The position numbers and the translations under genes are program-made. A stretch of 44,110 nt of DNA from Gnetum montanum. Its lineage: Eukaryota > Streptophyta > Gnetopsida > Gnetales > Gnetaceae. Positions 32,250 to 44,110 of the stretch are shown one piece after another; position 1 is the stretch's first letter, and each line of letters starts with the position of its first letter. The stretch spans positions 452,549 through 496,658 of the forward strand of contig MNCI01008125.1 of assembly GCA_015680685.1 (NCBI GenBank), read 5' to 3'. The notes under the pieces were generated by a model. That model ran no database searches, was not told where the DNA came from, and saw nothing but the letters and a program-made list of their open reading frames with translations.

Positions 32250-34870
32250 TAAAAAAAATGAAAAATGAAAAAATAAGTCTTTACTTCTACAAAGATGACA
32301 TTGAGGAAAAACATTTTCCACATAGTTAAGATGAGCGTTGAAATGAAGACCTTGATGAATAAGATACCATAAAAAATCAAAATTTTAAGAAATGTAGGAG
32401 CTCTCAAAATATATTTTATTTTCCTTATCCAAAAGTGCAATGATAATTTATTTTAAAAGCCTTATTGAAATTATTATGAATAAAATCATTCTTTATAATA
32501 ATCTCATAAGAAACTTTTGAATTAAAAGAAAGAAATATTTGTCATCTTTTCAAAAAATATATGAAAAATCCTAATTTAAATTATTTTCATCTGTAAATAA
32601 AATCTCAAGATTAGAAATTAATTTTCCAAAATTCTTTTTTCTCTTTCTATTCAAATCATAGAGGCTAGAAGCTTCATTTCAAATAACCCATCTATCATGC
32701 ATATGCAAGCTAGAAACTACAGTGATACCAAATCTACTCCAAGTGGTACATAATCTAGATACATTAGTAACCCTACTATCTTCATTGAAAGGAATCCACC
32801 AAGGGCTAAGTTTATTAACCATATCTTCTGAAAATGTAATATGATTGTAATTTCAATATTTACTAAGCTTGCACCATGTCTTCCAACTTTGTTTGAGAAA
32901 TAAAAAACTAGGAATATAAATGGCAAGAGCAAAAAAAGAAAAAAAAAGACAATGAAGAAAGTTATTAGAAGACCATCTATTATCATTCTTAGGTTTTCCT
33001 TGCATAAGTCTATTTCTTAAAAGGATCATCCAAACATCATCTTCATTAATGTACTTTTTAATCCATTTTTCTACAAGAGAAATACCCTAGTTATAATAAG
33101 TAATGAGGCTAAGTCCTTCATATTTATTGTTATTAGTGAAAATATCCCAAGCAACTCCAAAAAAATCTTTTCTATGTTGCTTAGTAGATCAAAGAACCCG
33201 ATAGATAATATGATCAAATCTATCATAAGTTTTAAAAGGAGCCCAAAAACTAGAGTAATAAACATGAGTTCATTAAAGCATTTGCTTAATAACTAAAAAT
33301 TTGTCAGAAAGTGTGAACTTTTTTTCTTTCTATTTATTAAGCTTCTTTTCAATTTTGTCAATCACATAACTCCATAAAATAGTAAGATTAGGCTCAAAAG
33401 AAAAAGGTATTTCTAAAATTTTTAAGACAATCATTTTTTAAGATTTTCAAAGACTTGAGAGAAGTCCACTCATTAATATTTTCATTACAAGAAATAGCAA
33501 ATTTTTGCCAATTGATCCAAGAGCCAGATAACATGCAATAATCCTTCACTCTAGCTAAAAGAATATTAATATGTTATACAGAATTGTTGATTATAAAAAA
33601 AGAATCATTTGCAAAGTACATGTTAAGAAACTACATACCTTGATTATCAATTGAAATTCCCTTAATGAAATTTCTTTGTAGATCATAATGTAGATAATGT
33701 GAAAGAAAATTTGCAACAATAATAAAAAGATAGAGAGCTAGAGGACAACCTTGATGACTCAACCATTGAAGAGAAAAAAATGACCTTAATCCAAAATCAA
33801 TAGCAACTTGAGCATTAGCATCAATGATCAAGGTATGGATAAGTCAAATAAAATAATTACCAAATCCAATTTTATACAGACAAGAGATAATGAAATTTCA
33901 TTTAATCCTATAATAAGCTTTAACATAATCTAACTTAATAAAAGCAATGTTTTGGTTAGCATGAAATTTCATTTAATCCTATAATAAGCTTTAACATAAT
34001 CTAACTTAATAAAAGTAATGTTTTGGTTAGCATTAGAAGCCCACTACATTCCCTCCCACATTGTAATAACATTATTTAAGATATGTTTACATCTAACATA
34101 ATCAGTTTGCTTAGGTCTAATGATATTTTCAATAACCTTTTGAATTCGGCAAGCCATGCACTTAGCTAAAATTTTATAAGTATTGTCAAGAAGAGTAATA
34201 GGCCTCTAATTATCAATATGTTGAATATTTTAATTCTTATAAAGAAGAAAAATTGCATCTTTATTAATATTTTTACGAAGAGAAATTTTTTAATGGCTTC
34301 TTGGAAAACATAAAAGAGATCATCTTGAACAATGTTCTAATGCTTCTTAAAAACTTCAATAGGAAAACTATCAAAACCTAGAGCTTTACCATCTACTAAA
34401 CTAAATGTCACTACTTTTATTTCTTCTGATGTAATTTTTTCTTCAATAATACTTTGATGCATTTCTATAATAAGATGGTGAATATGCATACTAAAGACCA
34501 AGAAGGATTCCTTCCTAAAAACTTTACCAAAAAAAATGGAAGAAAAATGATTTACAAAAAAAAAAACTATTAATAGTCTTAGGATCTTAAATGATAGAAT
34601 CATTTATATAAAGTGATTTCAAATTAGGTACTTGACTCTTTTCTTTTAATTTTTTTTTTTGCGAGATTCATCTTTAATTTTTAGCCAACCCATGTGATTT
34701 TTAGTAAGAGCACTTTTAACTTCAAAAGTATCCCAACATTAATTAGCATAATGAGCTTTAGGCAAGGCTTTTTGAGTTTCAAAATCAAAAGGATTTTAGC
34801 TGAAAAGAATTTACATTTACTTAGCAAATTCTATAGGATCTTCTTCAACTTGATGCTTACACTTAGCAAA
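32250..34870 (-). pseudogene. Plant L1/RTE-like LINE reverse transcriptase, decayed
   Basis: Minus-strand pieces in order: a linker ending in HMGWLKIKDESR (about 34690), then GKALGFDSFPIEVFKKH (34337-34390), equivalent to the GKAPGPDG(F/Y)PxEFxK block before LINE RT. AFIKLDYVKAYYRIK follows (about 33930-34000), then LSHQGCPLALYLFIIVANFL (33700-33760), equivalent to RQGCPLSPYLF. The catalytic box is FAND instead of FADD (Asn codon at 33607-33609). Hydrophobic and Leu-rich frames continue to about 32250. Non-LTR retrotransposons prime cDNA synthesis on nicked target DNA. Stops, frameshifts, the lost Asp and a 71-bp duplication make it dead. No endonuclease domain could be identified upstream. 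Confidence 0.75.
33891..34032. repeat. 71-bp tandem duplication within LINE
   Basis: TGAAATTTCATTTAATCC starts two adjacent 71-bp units at 33891 and 33962 that differ at only one base (AAAGCAATG versus AAAGTAATG). 71 is not a multiple of three, so it would itself shift the RT frame. Confidence 0.9.
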
Positions 34871-35736
34871 TTACTTTCGAAACCATCTAGCATAATTTCT
34901 GACTCTACAAGAAGTTCATTACCACCATTTAATTCAACCAATATCACTAATAGACTTTCTTTTACATTTCTTAAAGACTTCAAAATATTTTTCCCACTAG
35001 GTTCTATGAACATATTAGCATTCATAAAAAAAGCTCATGCTTTCAAAAGTGTAGTGCCTAAAAAATTTGGTGCTAAAAAACTAAATATTTTAGAGCAAAA
35101 TAGTTTAACTTCAGATCCCACGGGCCTCAAGTAAATGGATCTAAAGCACCTAGGATGATTTTGCCAATCACCTAGGGACTTAGAATTTGTAAATGGATGT
35201 AGTTCAATGTCATGAAAATTGTAGATACAATAGTACAAAAATTTAAAATAAATTTATACAGAACAAACGAATTGCAACTTTTTTTTATTAAAATAATAAA
35301 AATTAGTACAAGAACAAAGTTTAGACTAGTATAAATTTCAAAGATCTTGAATGTGCAAAGAGCTAAAATGAAGATGCTTGGCATCAATAAAGTAAGCAAA
35401 GTGTGTCTAGTGATTAGCTTTACTATCTAGATGTTCCAAGTTGTACTTTCGAAGTTCCTTGCTAGTCTTTCTACACTAGATTTGCGTTGTTGGTGGTGAG
35501 TTGGTTGCTAGACTTTTGGTGGATTTGCACCACACTAAAAGTCTTTGGTTCAACTTGAATGCAAATTTGCCAAAATTTCTTTTGATGTGGTCTAGTTTAG
35601 TTTTCCATTCAGTGTCTAATCCATTACTACAAATTTCTGCCATGATTGCTGATAGTTTGCAGATGTTTGCAAGTTTGCTATCCCCAACATATTCATCAAA
35701 TTTGGCAAGTTTGATAAATGAAAGCCCATTATTTAT
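34871..35736. other. No clear gene; overlapping frames on both strands
   Basis: A 146-codon plus-strand frame (34694-35134) overlaps the LINE and looks like its antisense shadow. The plus frame 35501-35803 and the minus frames at 35035-35399 match nothing I know. Confidence 0.4.
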
Positions 35737-35816
35737 ACGCTGGCTTCAACATTTATACTCTAGCTTTAGCATTTATACAATGGCTTCAGCATTTATATGC
35801 TAGCTTTAGGTGGTTC
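35737..35816. repeat. 20-bp minisatellite, about four units
   Basis: Units such as ACTCTAGCTTTAGCATTTAT and ACAATGGCTTCAGCATTTAT repeat from 35737, 35757, 35777 and (partial) 35797. Confidence 0.85.
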
Positions 35817-37430
35817 TAGTGTATAAAGTACTATGGCCAACTCAAAAACTAAGAAAAACCCAAATTTGGTGGTTCCCAATACATTTTCAACCTTCCCAAG
35901 CCTAGGTACATGCATAATATAGCTTTTTTTTACTTGGAAAGTGAGGTAATCATAACTTATGAAGAATTTTTTAGCCTCCATAAGTTAAGGTATGTGAGAT
36001 TGCAACTTGTGAACTACAAATTTCACATTTTACGATAAGATCCTTCCTCAAGTTCCAATGATGATGGTCCCAATGTTAGGTATTGGGAAAAACAAGGCAA
36101 CTATATCTACCATTATTTTTACACCAAATTATAATGAATTTAATCATGGGTTGCAACATGAATTTTCTTTGTGGTGTTTCATTGGTCCATATTTTTTGAT
36201 GTTTTAAGGATTAACTTGAGAGATATCAACAAAGAATGCAAAACATCACCACAAGTCTATCACCAACATTTCCTCTCCACGCTTGATTCTGTAGCTATTG
36301 AGCCATGCTGAAGAGCGCTTGTGATGATGAGATGGGGTTATGATGGAATGATATAGGATAAAGGCTATATTTGGTTACAAGGGAATGGTCATAGGGGGTG
36401 AACAATGAATTCCACATGTTGACATCATGGTTATGGTATGGTAATAACATGCTTTCTTCATTGGTCTCTTGGCTTTCTTGGAAACTTGCTTCCCCATATT
36501 TTTTTGCGAGGTAAAACCATCACTAGGTTTCATTTTCAAGGACAAAATTAGTTTGGTTTTCTTGTTAAATGAGATGTGTCACATTCAATGAACTTGATGG
36601 ATGGAGCATGAAAAAGGGATGTCACATGGTCACGGTGCATGAATGTCAAATATAGGTTATCATCATTCTCTAGGATAACAAATATTGCAATTGGGCTATG
36701 AGATTATGGCTTAAAAGAAGGGCTAACAAAAGTGATGTGAGATAATAGCTCTTAGCATGATAGAACAAGCTCCCAAATCTTATGCATAAAGGTCACATGG
36801 TAACTTGCTACCATGATGAGTTGCACCTTTGCAATGACTTCCAAGCTTCATCTTGTAAGAACAACTCTAAGAGAACAAGAAAAAAAGACAAAAAATACAT
36901 GTAATTACAAAGTATTGCATAAGGCTACATGAGATAACTAGCAAACTGCAGGCCACCACAGTCTTCTATTAGTACAACATTGAGAGAATTGTGCCATGTG
37001 CATCAAATTTTACAAAGCTTGTAGCTCATTCATTATGCCAAATAGAAAGAGAGATAGAGAGAGAGATAGATAGAGTTTATGAAGGCTTACTTGCTAGTAG
37101 TTGTAAAGCTCATTGATGTTAATTTTTGATTCATACCTATAAAGAAAATCATGTTAGATATAATAAGGCTTGAGATAGCAATGGTTGACTAGATTGGCCA
37201 ATTCATTCCTATCCACGTCTACCAATTTGAATGCTCCATTTTCATAGACTTTGATGACTAAGAAAGGTCCCTCCTAGTTGGTTGGAAAATTTTCCACATG
37301 TTTGCTAATATCATTAAGTACTAGGTCTTCTTTCTGGATCTTTCATTTGTTGATATCATGCTAATGGTGTTACTTCTACCATTCATAGTATCTATTAATG
37401 TGAGCAAGCATTTGTATCTACTACTCTTCC
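35817..37430. other. No gene seen
   Basis: AT-rich, short frames only. A GA-rich microsatellite lies at about 37047-37077. It probably includes the 3' non-coding part of the antisense gypsy element that follows. Confidence 0.4.
37047..37077. repeat. (GA)/(GATA)-rich microsatellite
   Basis: AGAGAGATAGAGAGAGAGAT with short GATA units. Confidence 0.8.
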
Positions 37431-38560
37431 ATCGAATCAAGGTTAATGGTGCATAGCTCCCTTTTCTTCTCATCATTGATAGCGTTAGATAAAGTCACTC
37501 TTAGTGATTGAACCTACAATTCGAGAGGCAAAACAACTTTAGTTCCATAAACCAAGCTATATGGGGTGACTCTAGTTGAAGTTTGTAAGGTAGTCCTATA
37601 GGCCCAAAGTGCATGGACAAGCTACTCATGGCACTTGTATTTGCTATTATTTAGCATCTTTTTGAGCAAGTTGATGATGGCCTTATTCCTAGCTTTAGCT
37701 TTTCCATTAGCTTGAGGATAATATGGTGATGAAAAGGAATGCTTAATGCTTAGTTATTGACAAAAGGCTTGCATTTTTTGGCTGTTGAATTGTGGCCCAT
37801 TATTTGTGACTATGGTTAGAGGTATGTCAAAATAGGCTACTTTGTTATCTAGTATGAATTTATAGACTTGTTGAGACATTATCTTCCTTAAAGGAATAGC
37901 TTCAACCTAGTTTTTAAAATATTTAGTTGCAATGATGATAAAGTTATGTCCCATGGAAGAATTAGGTATTATAGGTCCAATGATGTTAATTCCCCATCAT
38001 TGAAATGGCCATGTTATCTGAGTAGTGTGTAATTCAATTAGTGGCACATGTATTAGGTTGCTATGTCATTGACATGTATCACAAGTTTTGACCTTCTGCA
38101 AGTAGTCACTTTTCATATAGGGCCAATAATATCCTAATTGTCTAATCTTTGTGGCCATGGCTTTAGGTCCTATATGTCCTCCACTTACACTTCATGAACT
38201 TTCTCAAAGATTGTGCATGCTTCAATTTTGCCAAACCACACTAATAATATGACATCATAAGACCTTCGACATAGTGTGTTATCATCTACAATGATATATT
38301 ATTTTAATATTTTACATATAACATTCTTTTGACAAGTGGTCAAGTTTTGCGGAGATTCACCATACATTAGGTAAATTTTGATATCGTCATACCACTTTTT
38401 TTTAGGAGTGGTATTAACAATGCCTATAGAGATGCCTTCAATGTTCTATGTGATGGGAATAGCATAGTTCATGGTTAGGAAAGGTAGCTTGCTAAACACA
38501 TTTGGTATCACACTTAAGGCTAATATTGTAATGACATCACCTAAGGTGTTCTTGGTTTAG
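37430..38560 (-). pseudogene. Antisense gypsy integrase remnant
   Basis: Minus-strand translation reads from a post-RNase H linker (KKWYDDIKIYLMYGESP, about 38370-38410) through a decayed zinc region to the integrase core: WGINIIGPIIPNSSMGHNF (about 37930-37993), LTIVTNNGPQFNSQ (about 37785-37820) and HSFSSPYYPQANGKAKARNK (about 37680-37740), then ALWAYRTT (about 37590) and a YSLVYG-like block. All three catalytic acids are replaced: Asp to Asn (37985-37987), Asp to Asn (37802-37804) and Glu to Lys (37694-37696), each a single transition. It is a different, Tat/Athila-like integrase from the plus-strand one. No LTRs could be assigned. Confidence 0.8.
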
Positions 38561-39570
38561 GGTATTTTTCAAATACTAACATCGATAAATTGTTGCATTA
38601 ATTTCTTAGCTAGGTTATAGTAGTAAGGTTGTAAATGTTTAGCTTTACATGCATAAACCTCAATTACTTGATTAACCACAAATTATGAGTTACATTTGAG
38701 GATTGAGAACTTAGAAGGAGGGATGAATAAGTTCCCCAAATAAAAAATAAATAGCCACAAAAACCATACCACAAATTTATATGCTTCTCCAACTTGGGTA
38801 GTCCACACTTGGAGGGTAGATTCCTTGCACACCTCTAGACTTTGTTTCTCTAAAAAGTGGTTTGAAGGGTACCAAACCCTGGACAAGCTCTAAGCTTCAC
38901 TCTAGAGTGGTTTTGTTGCTACGGAACCACTCAATCCCACAAGGTTCCAACAAAAACACAATAAGATAGATCAAGAGAATGCACAAGAAAAATTTGACAT
39001 TAATTTACAAACTTTCATAATGAACACATGAGGACTTAAGGACTCTAATTATATATATATACATCTTTCCAAGGGAGAACAATCAAGTACATATTGCTTA
39101 GCATTGATTACATAGGATTGATGATGACAAACCAAGTAAGAGCTACCTTGTTTCTATCCACAAAGTTAAAATTAATGAGCCACAACTAATCCAAACATAA
39201 ATAAGCTAAGCTTTACAATTAAAGTTCAGGAGAAATGAAAAACCAAGAATTTGAAGTCCAAATTTTGAGCATTTAGAATCATGTAACCTATCTTTTAAAC
39301 CAATTATCCCATTAGTGACAAATAAACCAATATCTCATGATTCTATATTTGCCCAATATTCTACACTGTTGAAGCTTAAACAACAAAATAAGGCATAGCA
39401 ATTCCATGGTAAGAGAGTTAATACATGCTTATCTAACTTTCAAGAAATAGATCAAATATTCACAAGAAAGGTTAAAGCAACATAACTTATTATTATCACA
39501 TAAGATCATTTGATGGAGCAATAGCAAAATGCACCCCTGATGTGAGGGGAATGTTATTGGACTTGGTCAC
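38561..39570. other. No gene seen
   Basis: A minus frame at 38683-38886 has no known similarity. A short (TA)n tract lies at about 39048-39060. The rest is AT-rich and unassigned. Confidence 0.4.
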
Positions 39571-42547
39571 ATTTAAGGGATGGAAAAGCTTTGGTAATTC
39601 ATCAACAAGGGGTTTTGATTATGTTACATATTATCAACCATTTTTATAAGATATATTTGGATATGGGAATTATTTTTATGAAATATTCATAACTCAACTC
39701 ATGTCCTAAAACATACTTGGTATGCTTGGAACCTTGCAAACTTTTGAATGGATGTTCAAATCACCCGATTCTAGAATATACATGTCATTATTGTAGCCAA
39801 TTATTTGGGCCATGTAGAGGTGTATTATAACAATAAAACAATATTTCTCTTTCATTTGACATTCACACAAGAAAATTTCAAGAATGCTTTATTGTTGGTT
39901 TTTCAATTTAAAGATTATCAATGCATTGTGGGCATTTGTATCTTTTACTATTGAAACCAAGATAAGTCATTAGCAACAATGCAAATTCAATTTTAAGGAA
40001 GAAACTAAAATCATGGCCTAAAAATCTTTAAACTTCTTTATGGATTTGGATTCAGCAATAGACAAACATAAAAACCAGAAGAATAATTTCATAGCATATA
40101 TGGGTGTAATGTTGATAATATATTAGGCAAAATCATTGGCCTACTGCAACATCCAAAAGTAGCCACATAAACACAAACCTGAATTCAAATATGAACATTA
40201 ACAAAATTTAAATATATATATATATATATATATAGATGTTTCTGGTTTGCTATGATGGCCTGTTTCACTAGAATTTATCCAAAGTAGCCACAGGAATGAG
40301 AGACAAAAATGCTATAGGTCTTCACTTAACAAAGGAAAAAAAGGGAAGAAGTAGAGTAAGAGGGTCAAGAACACATATTTTCTAGAAAGCTGGACATCCC
40401 TGCACAAGGTCAAAAGATAAAGTATCTAGGAAAACCTAATTCAAGATGATGTTATTTCTATTACTACCATTACCAACCCTTACAATGGAGGTTCTTGTTG
40501 CTAGAAATTTGATAGCCTTGATTGTGATGATAAGGAAGTGTGTGGCCTCCCTTAGCTAGATCAAGCCAAAGTTTGACATTGATACTTATGCCTCTGGTGA
40601 AGCCATTTCCAACAATGACAATAATGATAGCATAGTAGTAGTAGTTGTAGTAGCAATGTGGCAATGAAGACACAAAGTGTAATGGAAAGATTATTGCAAA
40701 GGTAGTAGAAGTGGATAGATGATGTTGTTGTAGAAGAGCTCATCCATCAATGACATAGATAGGCAAAAATAATGCAACTCCTCCTATGCCACTACCGATG
40801 AAAATTCAAACATGAAATTAGCCATGGTAGCCAAAGGCATAGCTACAAGACTTCACTAGTGAAGGGTTTAGGAGCATTTGTGATTACTGGGCAGAAATGG
40901 AAATAGATGTAAAGAAAAGTAGGGAAAATGCTAGGGTTACCTCTCAATGCAAGTTGAAGGCAACATGGTGTTTGGCACCATGGCCACAAGAATTGTATAC
41001 CCCTTTCAAATGTTTACACATCTTACATAGACATATAGATGCATGTGGTTTTAAGGCTATGAGGCCTTAATAATGATTTTCTTTTAATATATATTGCAAA
41101 ACTTTTAAGGGGGTAGGGCTTACGGATTAAGAAGGAAGAATTTATGAACATTTGATAAATAAAACTTTATTTTATGAGAAATGAAAATTTCTATAAAAGT
41201 AATAAATTCCATAAGAATTTATAATTATTTATCCTTGATATTTGTAATTTCTTTATGAGACACTTTCCAAATATGGCTTAAATTTCTCATAGAAGTTACA
41301 ACTTATAGCGTGGTTATGAATTAATCCCTTAGATATTTGCAATACCCTTAACTTCTCATGATTATTGTAACTACCCTAAGGTCACTATAAAAGGGCCTTC
41401 AAATGTATAATTTGGGGGAATTTGGGAAGAAGAAACTTTGAATAATATTAAAGATTTCTTCTAAAGCATGGTTTGTTAAAGACATAAATTTAGCGACTTT
41501 GTTTTAATCCTATGAGTTCCTTTCTTCAAATTTTGTTTTTAGTTACTTAGCTAATGGTTTAGATATTATTGTGCTTGGCATTTAATTTTTGGATTTTTCT
41601 AGATTGCCTTTATAGCTTGTTTTTCCATAATATTAGCTCCTATTAAGGTTTTCCATATAATAGCTTGTGTTGTAGAAAATCATCTTGAGCAATTTAATAG
41701 TAATGTCTTATAGAAATTGTTTGTTTGAGTTTAGGAGATCTAGAAATCTTTGATACTTTGAGATGATCAAAATAGCTTCTTTATTTTTAAAGTTTATTGT
41801 CTTAATATTGCAATCTTAAAATTGTCAAATTTTTCTAAAAGTTCTATTGCTTGCAATTCTTGACCAATATTAACAAGCCAAATAGAAGCTTGTACTTTGT
41901 CATTTACAAAGTGTTTTGGTAGTTAAATAAAAGTGTCTTTTATGAAATTGCTTGTTGAACTTAGAGGGTTTGGATGATTTGTAATAGATTGAATTGGAAT
42001 AGCTTTATTTTGAACTATTTTTCTCATGTCAATTTATCTTGTTTAAATGTTTGAGATACCACACAAATCTACTTTCTTTTCTTTTCTCTTTCGGAAACCC
42101 ATTCAATCTCACTCTATTTCTAGTTTTCTTGTGGAATTTTCTCTCTATGGGAAATTAGGAATAGAATGGCAAAATTGTGCTCAAATATTGTTGTGAAATT
42201 TTATTTGTTACAAGTAATATACTATAGGAGCTATATAGACTAAGTGACTTGACAAAATAAGAACCTTCAACAACTCACAGTATTTGACAAAGTTAGCTAA
42301 ATTTCTTTTATGATAGCCAATTACATTTTCATATCCAACCCAAGCATTTCAACATTCACAACATCAAATGCATACTCATGTTTAGTTCATTTCATAACTA
42401 TTGAGTCTATTTGGAGGTATCTAGGCATTGGTGTTGCAAGAGACCAACAAGCACCTAAACCCTATTTGAAGAACACCTTCATTTCCCTTAAATCTAGTCA
42501 CAAGACCAAAGGCCACAAACATTGGTAGTACCAAATGGTTGTCAATA
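39571..42547 (+). repeat. 5' LTR of second gypsy element (left boundary uncertain)
   Basis: From about 41190 it matches the right part of the other large LTRs, including the TATA box at 41386-41394 and the block ending GGTTGTCAATA at 42547. A primer-binding-like site and gag follow. If its length is about 2.9 kb it should begin near 39.6 kb, where TTGGTCACATTTAAGGGATG (about 39571) weakly resembles the LTR start. The U3 part 40440-40990 is again unlike the other copies: Asn/Val-rich translation, no family recognised. A (TA)n tract sits at about 40208-40232. Confidence 0.55.
41386..41394 (+). promoter_or_regulatory. TATA box of second gypsy LTR
   Basis: TATAAAAGG in the context GGTCAC...GCCTTCAAA, matching the other large LTRs. 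Confidence 0.65.
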
Positions 42548-42683
42548 GTTCTTTTGGTGCTAGAAGGAGGGCTTGAAAATTAGTTACCTAAGTTCATTAC
42601 ATTCAAAGGGATCAATAGTCCTAACACACCAACAGTTCTTTTGTTACTAGGAGGGCTTAAAAAATATATACTATTTTTGGTTC

Positions 42684-43917
42684 ATGACCAAACAAATTGG
42701 TAGTTTGGAAGGTTTTGAAGGTTCTAAAGGAAGTTTTAATTATAAGACCAATAGTTCATTGGAGGAAGAACAAAAAAGGTTTTTTGAATTTGGAACAAGT
42801 AGTGGAGTAAAGACTAGAAGGATATGAAGATCATCAATTTTGTCAAGTTTATTAGTCTATAAGAGAAAGTCAAAGAAATATAAGAGTTCAACAATCAAAG
42901 GGAATTATAATAAGATGGAAAATTCACAACTAATGAATCCTTGGCAAAGAGTTACACCATTAGGATTTCAAAATTGCAACAATATTCCTAAGGTAGTTTA
43001 CAAATATTTGCCTAAACCTTTTATTCTTGAAAAAGCTTACTTGGCTAAAGAATACATTCACTTATTTAAGTTTTCTTTAGCTCATCCAAATATTCAACAC
43101 CAAGATCAAGCTTGTAGATTGTTTGTAGAAAATTTGAAGGATATAACTTGGATTTGATATTAAAACTGCCAAGCAACAATATCATAAGTTGGAATGATTT
43201 GAAAAATCTTTTCTTGGCCTAGTTTGACGATCAATTAGATCAACAAGAACTATACTATGGGCTAGAACAAGCTAAGCAAGGAGTCAAAGAGTCAGTTAGA
43301 GATTTCAATATTAAGTTTCAACAAATTTGTGAGCTTTTTCAAACACAATATAGACCATTAGATGAAATTCTTAGAGATACTTATCTTAAGACTATGAATC
43401 CAAATATTTCAATTTGCTTAAGAAGAACTTCAAACTTGATAACATTGAATAACTACTTTAGTGAGGCTATATTGTTAGAAAAGCAGTTGAACTTGAATAA
43501 TGAAGAAATTATCACAACTCAAAAAAGAGAAGAGAAAATGATGATTCTTGTACAAGATTTTTCCCAACCTAAAGCATTACCAAGGCCATCTTATATTAAG
43601 ACACAACAAGAGTCTAAAAGAAAAGAATCTGAAAGGGGATAATTAATGAAAGACTTGTCCAACAAAGTAGTGAAACTAGAAGAAGTTTTAGCGAAAGTTA
43701 AAATCAAGGAAGAAAATAAAAATAGAAAATAAAAGCATCAAGATACCAAGCTAGTAAAATATGAGGATGAAAATGATCTTGCTATGTCTAACTTCCTTGA
43801 TATTGAATCAGATAATGAGCTATCTAGTTTTCATTATGTAAGTAAATCTTCTGAGAATGGATCTAATGATACTCTTCTTTATCAAGTTCTAAAGAAGATA
43901 TATCATTAGATGAAGAG
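42684..43917 (+). pseudogene. Second gypsy gag, interrupted by LTR insertion
   Basis: Homologous along its length to gag at 13232-14450. Open pieces at 42840-43157 (including GFQNCNNIPKVVYKYLPKPF and QHQDQACRLFVENLKD) and 43394-43642 (NYFSEAILLEKQLNLNNEEI). It keeps Gln where the first copy has stops at several places. A frameshift follows TWI near 43155 and stops occur later. The acidic Ser-rich C-terminal part is cut at 43917 by the small-family LTR. The element's pol, if present, lies outside the window. Confidence 0.8.
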
Positions 43918-44110
43918 TGATGAGTGGCGAGGTACCCCTACACTCAACCATACGAATACGAGCGTGCACGCGCGATCCGGTCAAACTCCGTAGACTAAAT
44001 GCCTTAACACCACAAGAAACACTTGGGGTTAATCGTTCGTTGTCTTCCCAGGCTTGCTTGTAAGTGTCACGGTGTATGGTTAAGCAAGTCTGAGGTATGT
44101 GATTTTTTTG
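43918..44110 (+). mobile_element. Small-family LTR, copy 3 (truncated by window end)
   Basis: TGATGAGTGGCGAGGTACCC starts exactly where the gag similarity ends. It matches the first about 190 bp of copies 1 and 2. It keeps more CpG sites (for example GTGCACGCGCGATCCGG) than copies 1 and 2, which suggests it is the youngest. The left candidate duplication is AAGAG (43913-43917); the right end is not visible. It could be a solo LTR or the 5' LTR of a full element. Confidence 0.8.

Noticed and set aside
34694-35134. 146-codon plus-strand frame
   Set aside because: Partly antisense to LINE sequence, low complexity and no recognisable domain; likely chance in AT-rich DNA.
1-44110. CRISPR array, tRNA or rRNA genes, bacterial-type operons
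   Set aside because: No regularly spaced identical repeats, no cloverleaf or rRNA signatures noticed, and all context is plant retroelement DNA.

Overview
The window looks like repeat-rich intergenic DNA from a plant nuclear genome. It is strongly AT-rich and filled with nested, decayed Ty3/gypsy LTR retrotransposons, their solo LTRs and one plant-type LINE. The only recognisable host-gene sequences are intronless fragments of plant families: cytosolic ribosomal protein uS19/RPS15, an At4g00755-like F-box protein and a nepenthesin-like aspartyl protease. The species cannot be named; the repeat density fits a large-genome plant, possibly a gymnosperm (a guess). I see no intact retroelement protein gene, no tRNA or rRNA, and no CRISPR.

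Layout. 1-3765: decayed coiled-coil gag-like reading frame split by an 818-bp solo LTR (2751-3568, near-perfect 5-bp target duplication). 3966-4631: probable LTR of that element. 5200-6270: more decayed coiled-coil sequence. 6282-22232: one large gypsy element. Its 5' LTR (6282-6738 plus 10778-13125) is split by an antisense, 4,034-bp solo LTR (6739-10772, duplication AGTAG). The internal region (13126-19295) carries PBS, gag, protease, an archaeal-type RNase H piece, RT, RNase H, integrase and a purine tract. The 3' LTR is 19296-22232. 23074-25856: another large solo LTR of the same superfamily (duplication ATGAC). 28271-29084: second copy of the small solo LTR (duplication TCAAC). 32250-34870: antisense LINE. 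37430-38560: antisense gypsy integrase. About 39.6-42547: 5' LTR of a second gypsy element whose gag (42684-43917) is interrupted by a third copy of the small LTR that runs off the window.

Most notable pattern: the large LTRs (2.8-4.0 kb) share their ends and a TATA-containing promoter region, but the upstream U3 part differs from copy to copy and holds different host-gene-like cargo. One holds an F-box remnant and an RPS15 copy with an open frame; one holds an aspartyl-protease fragment; the two LTRs of the 6282-22232 element share a third, unidentified block. This looks like repeated gene-fragment capture into LTRs. Decay is mostly by C-to-T/G-to-A transitions that turn Gln codons into stops and replace catalytic residues. 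The elements therefore look like silenced, methylation-decayed relics.
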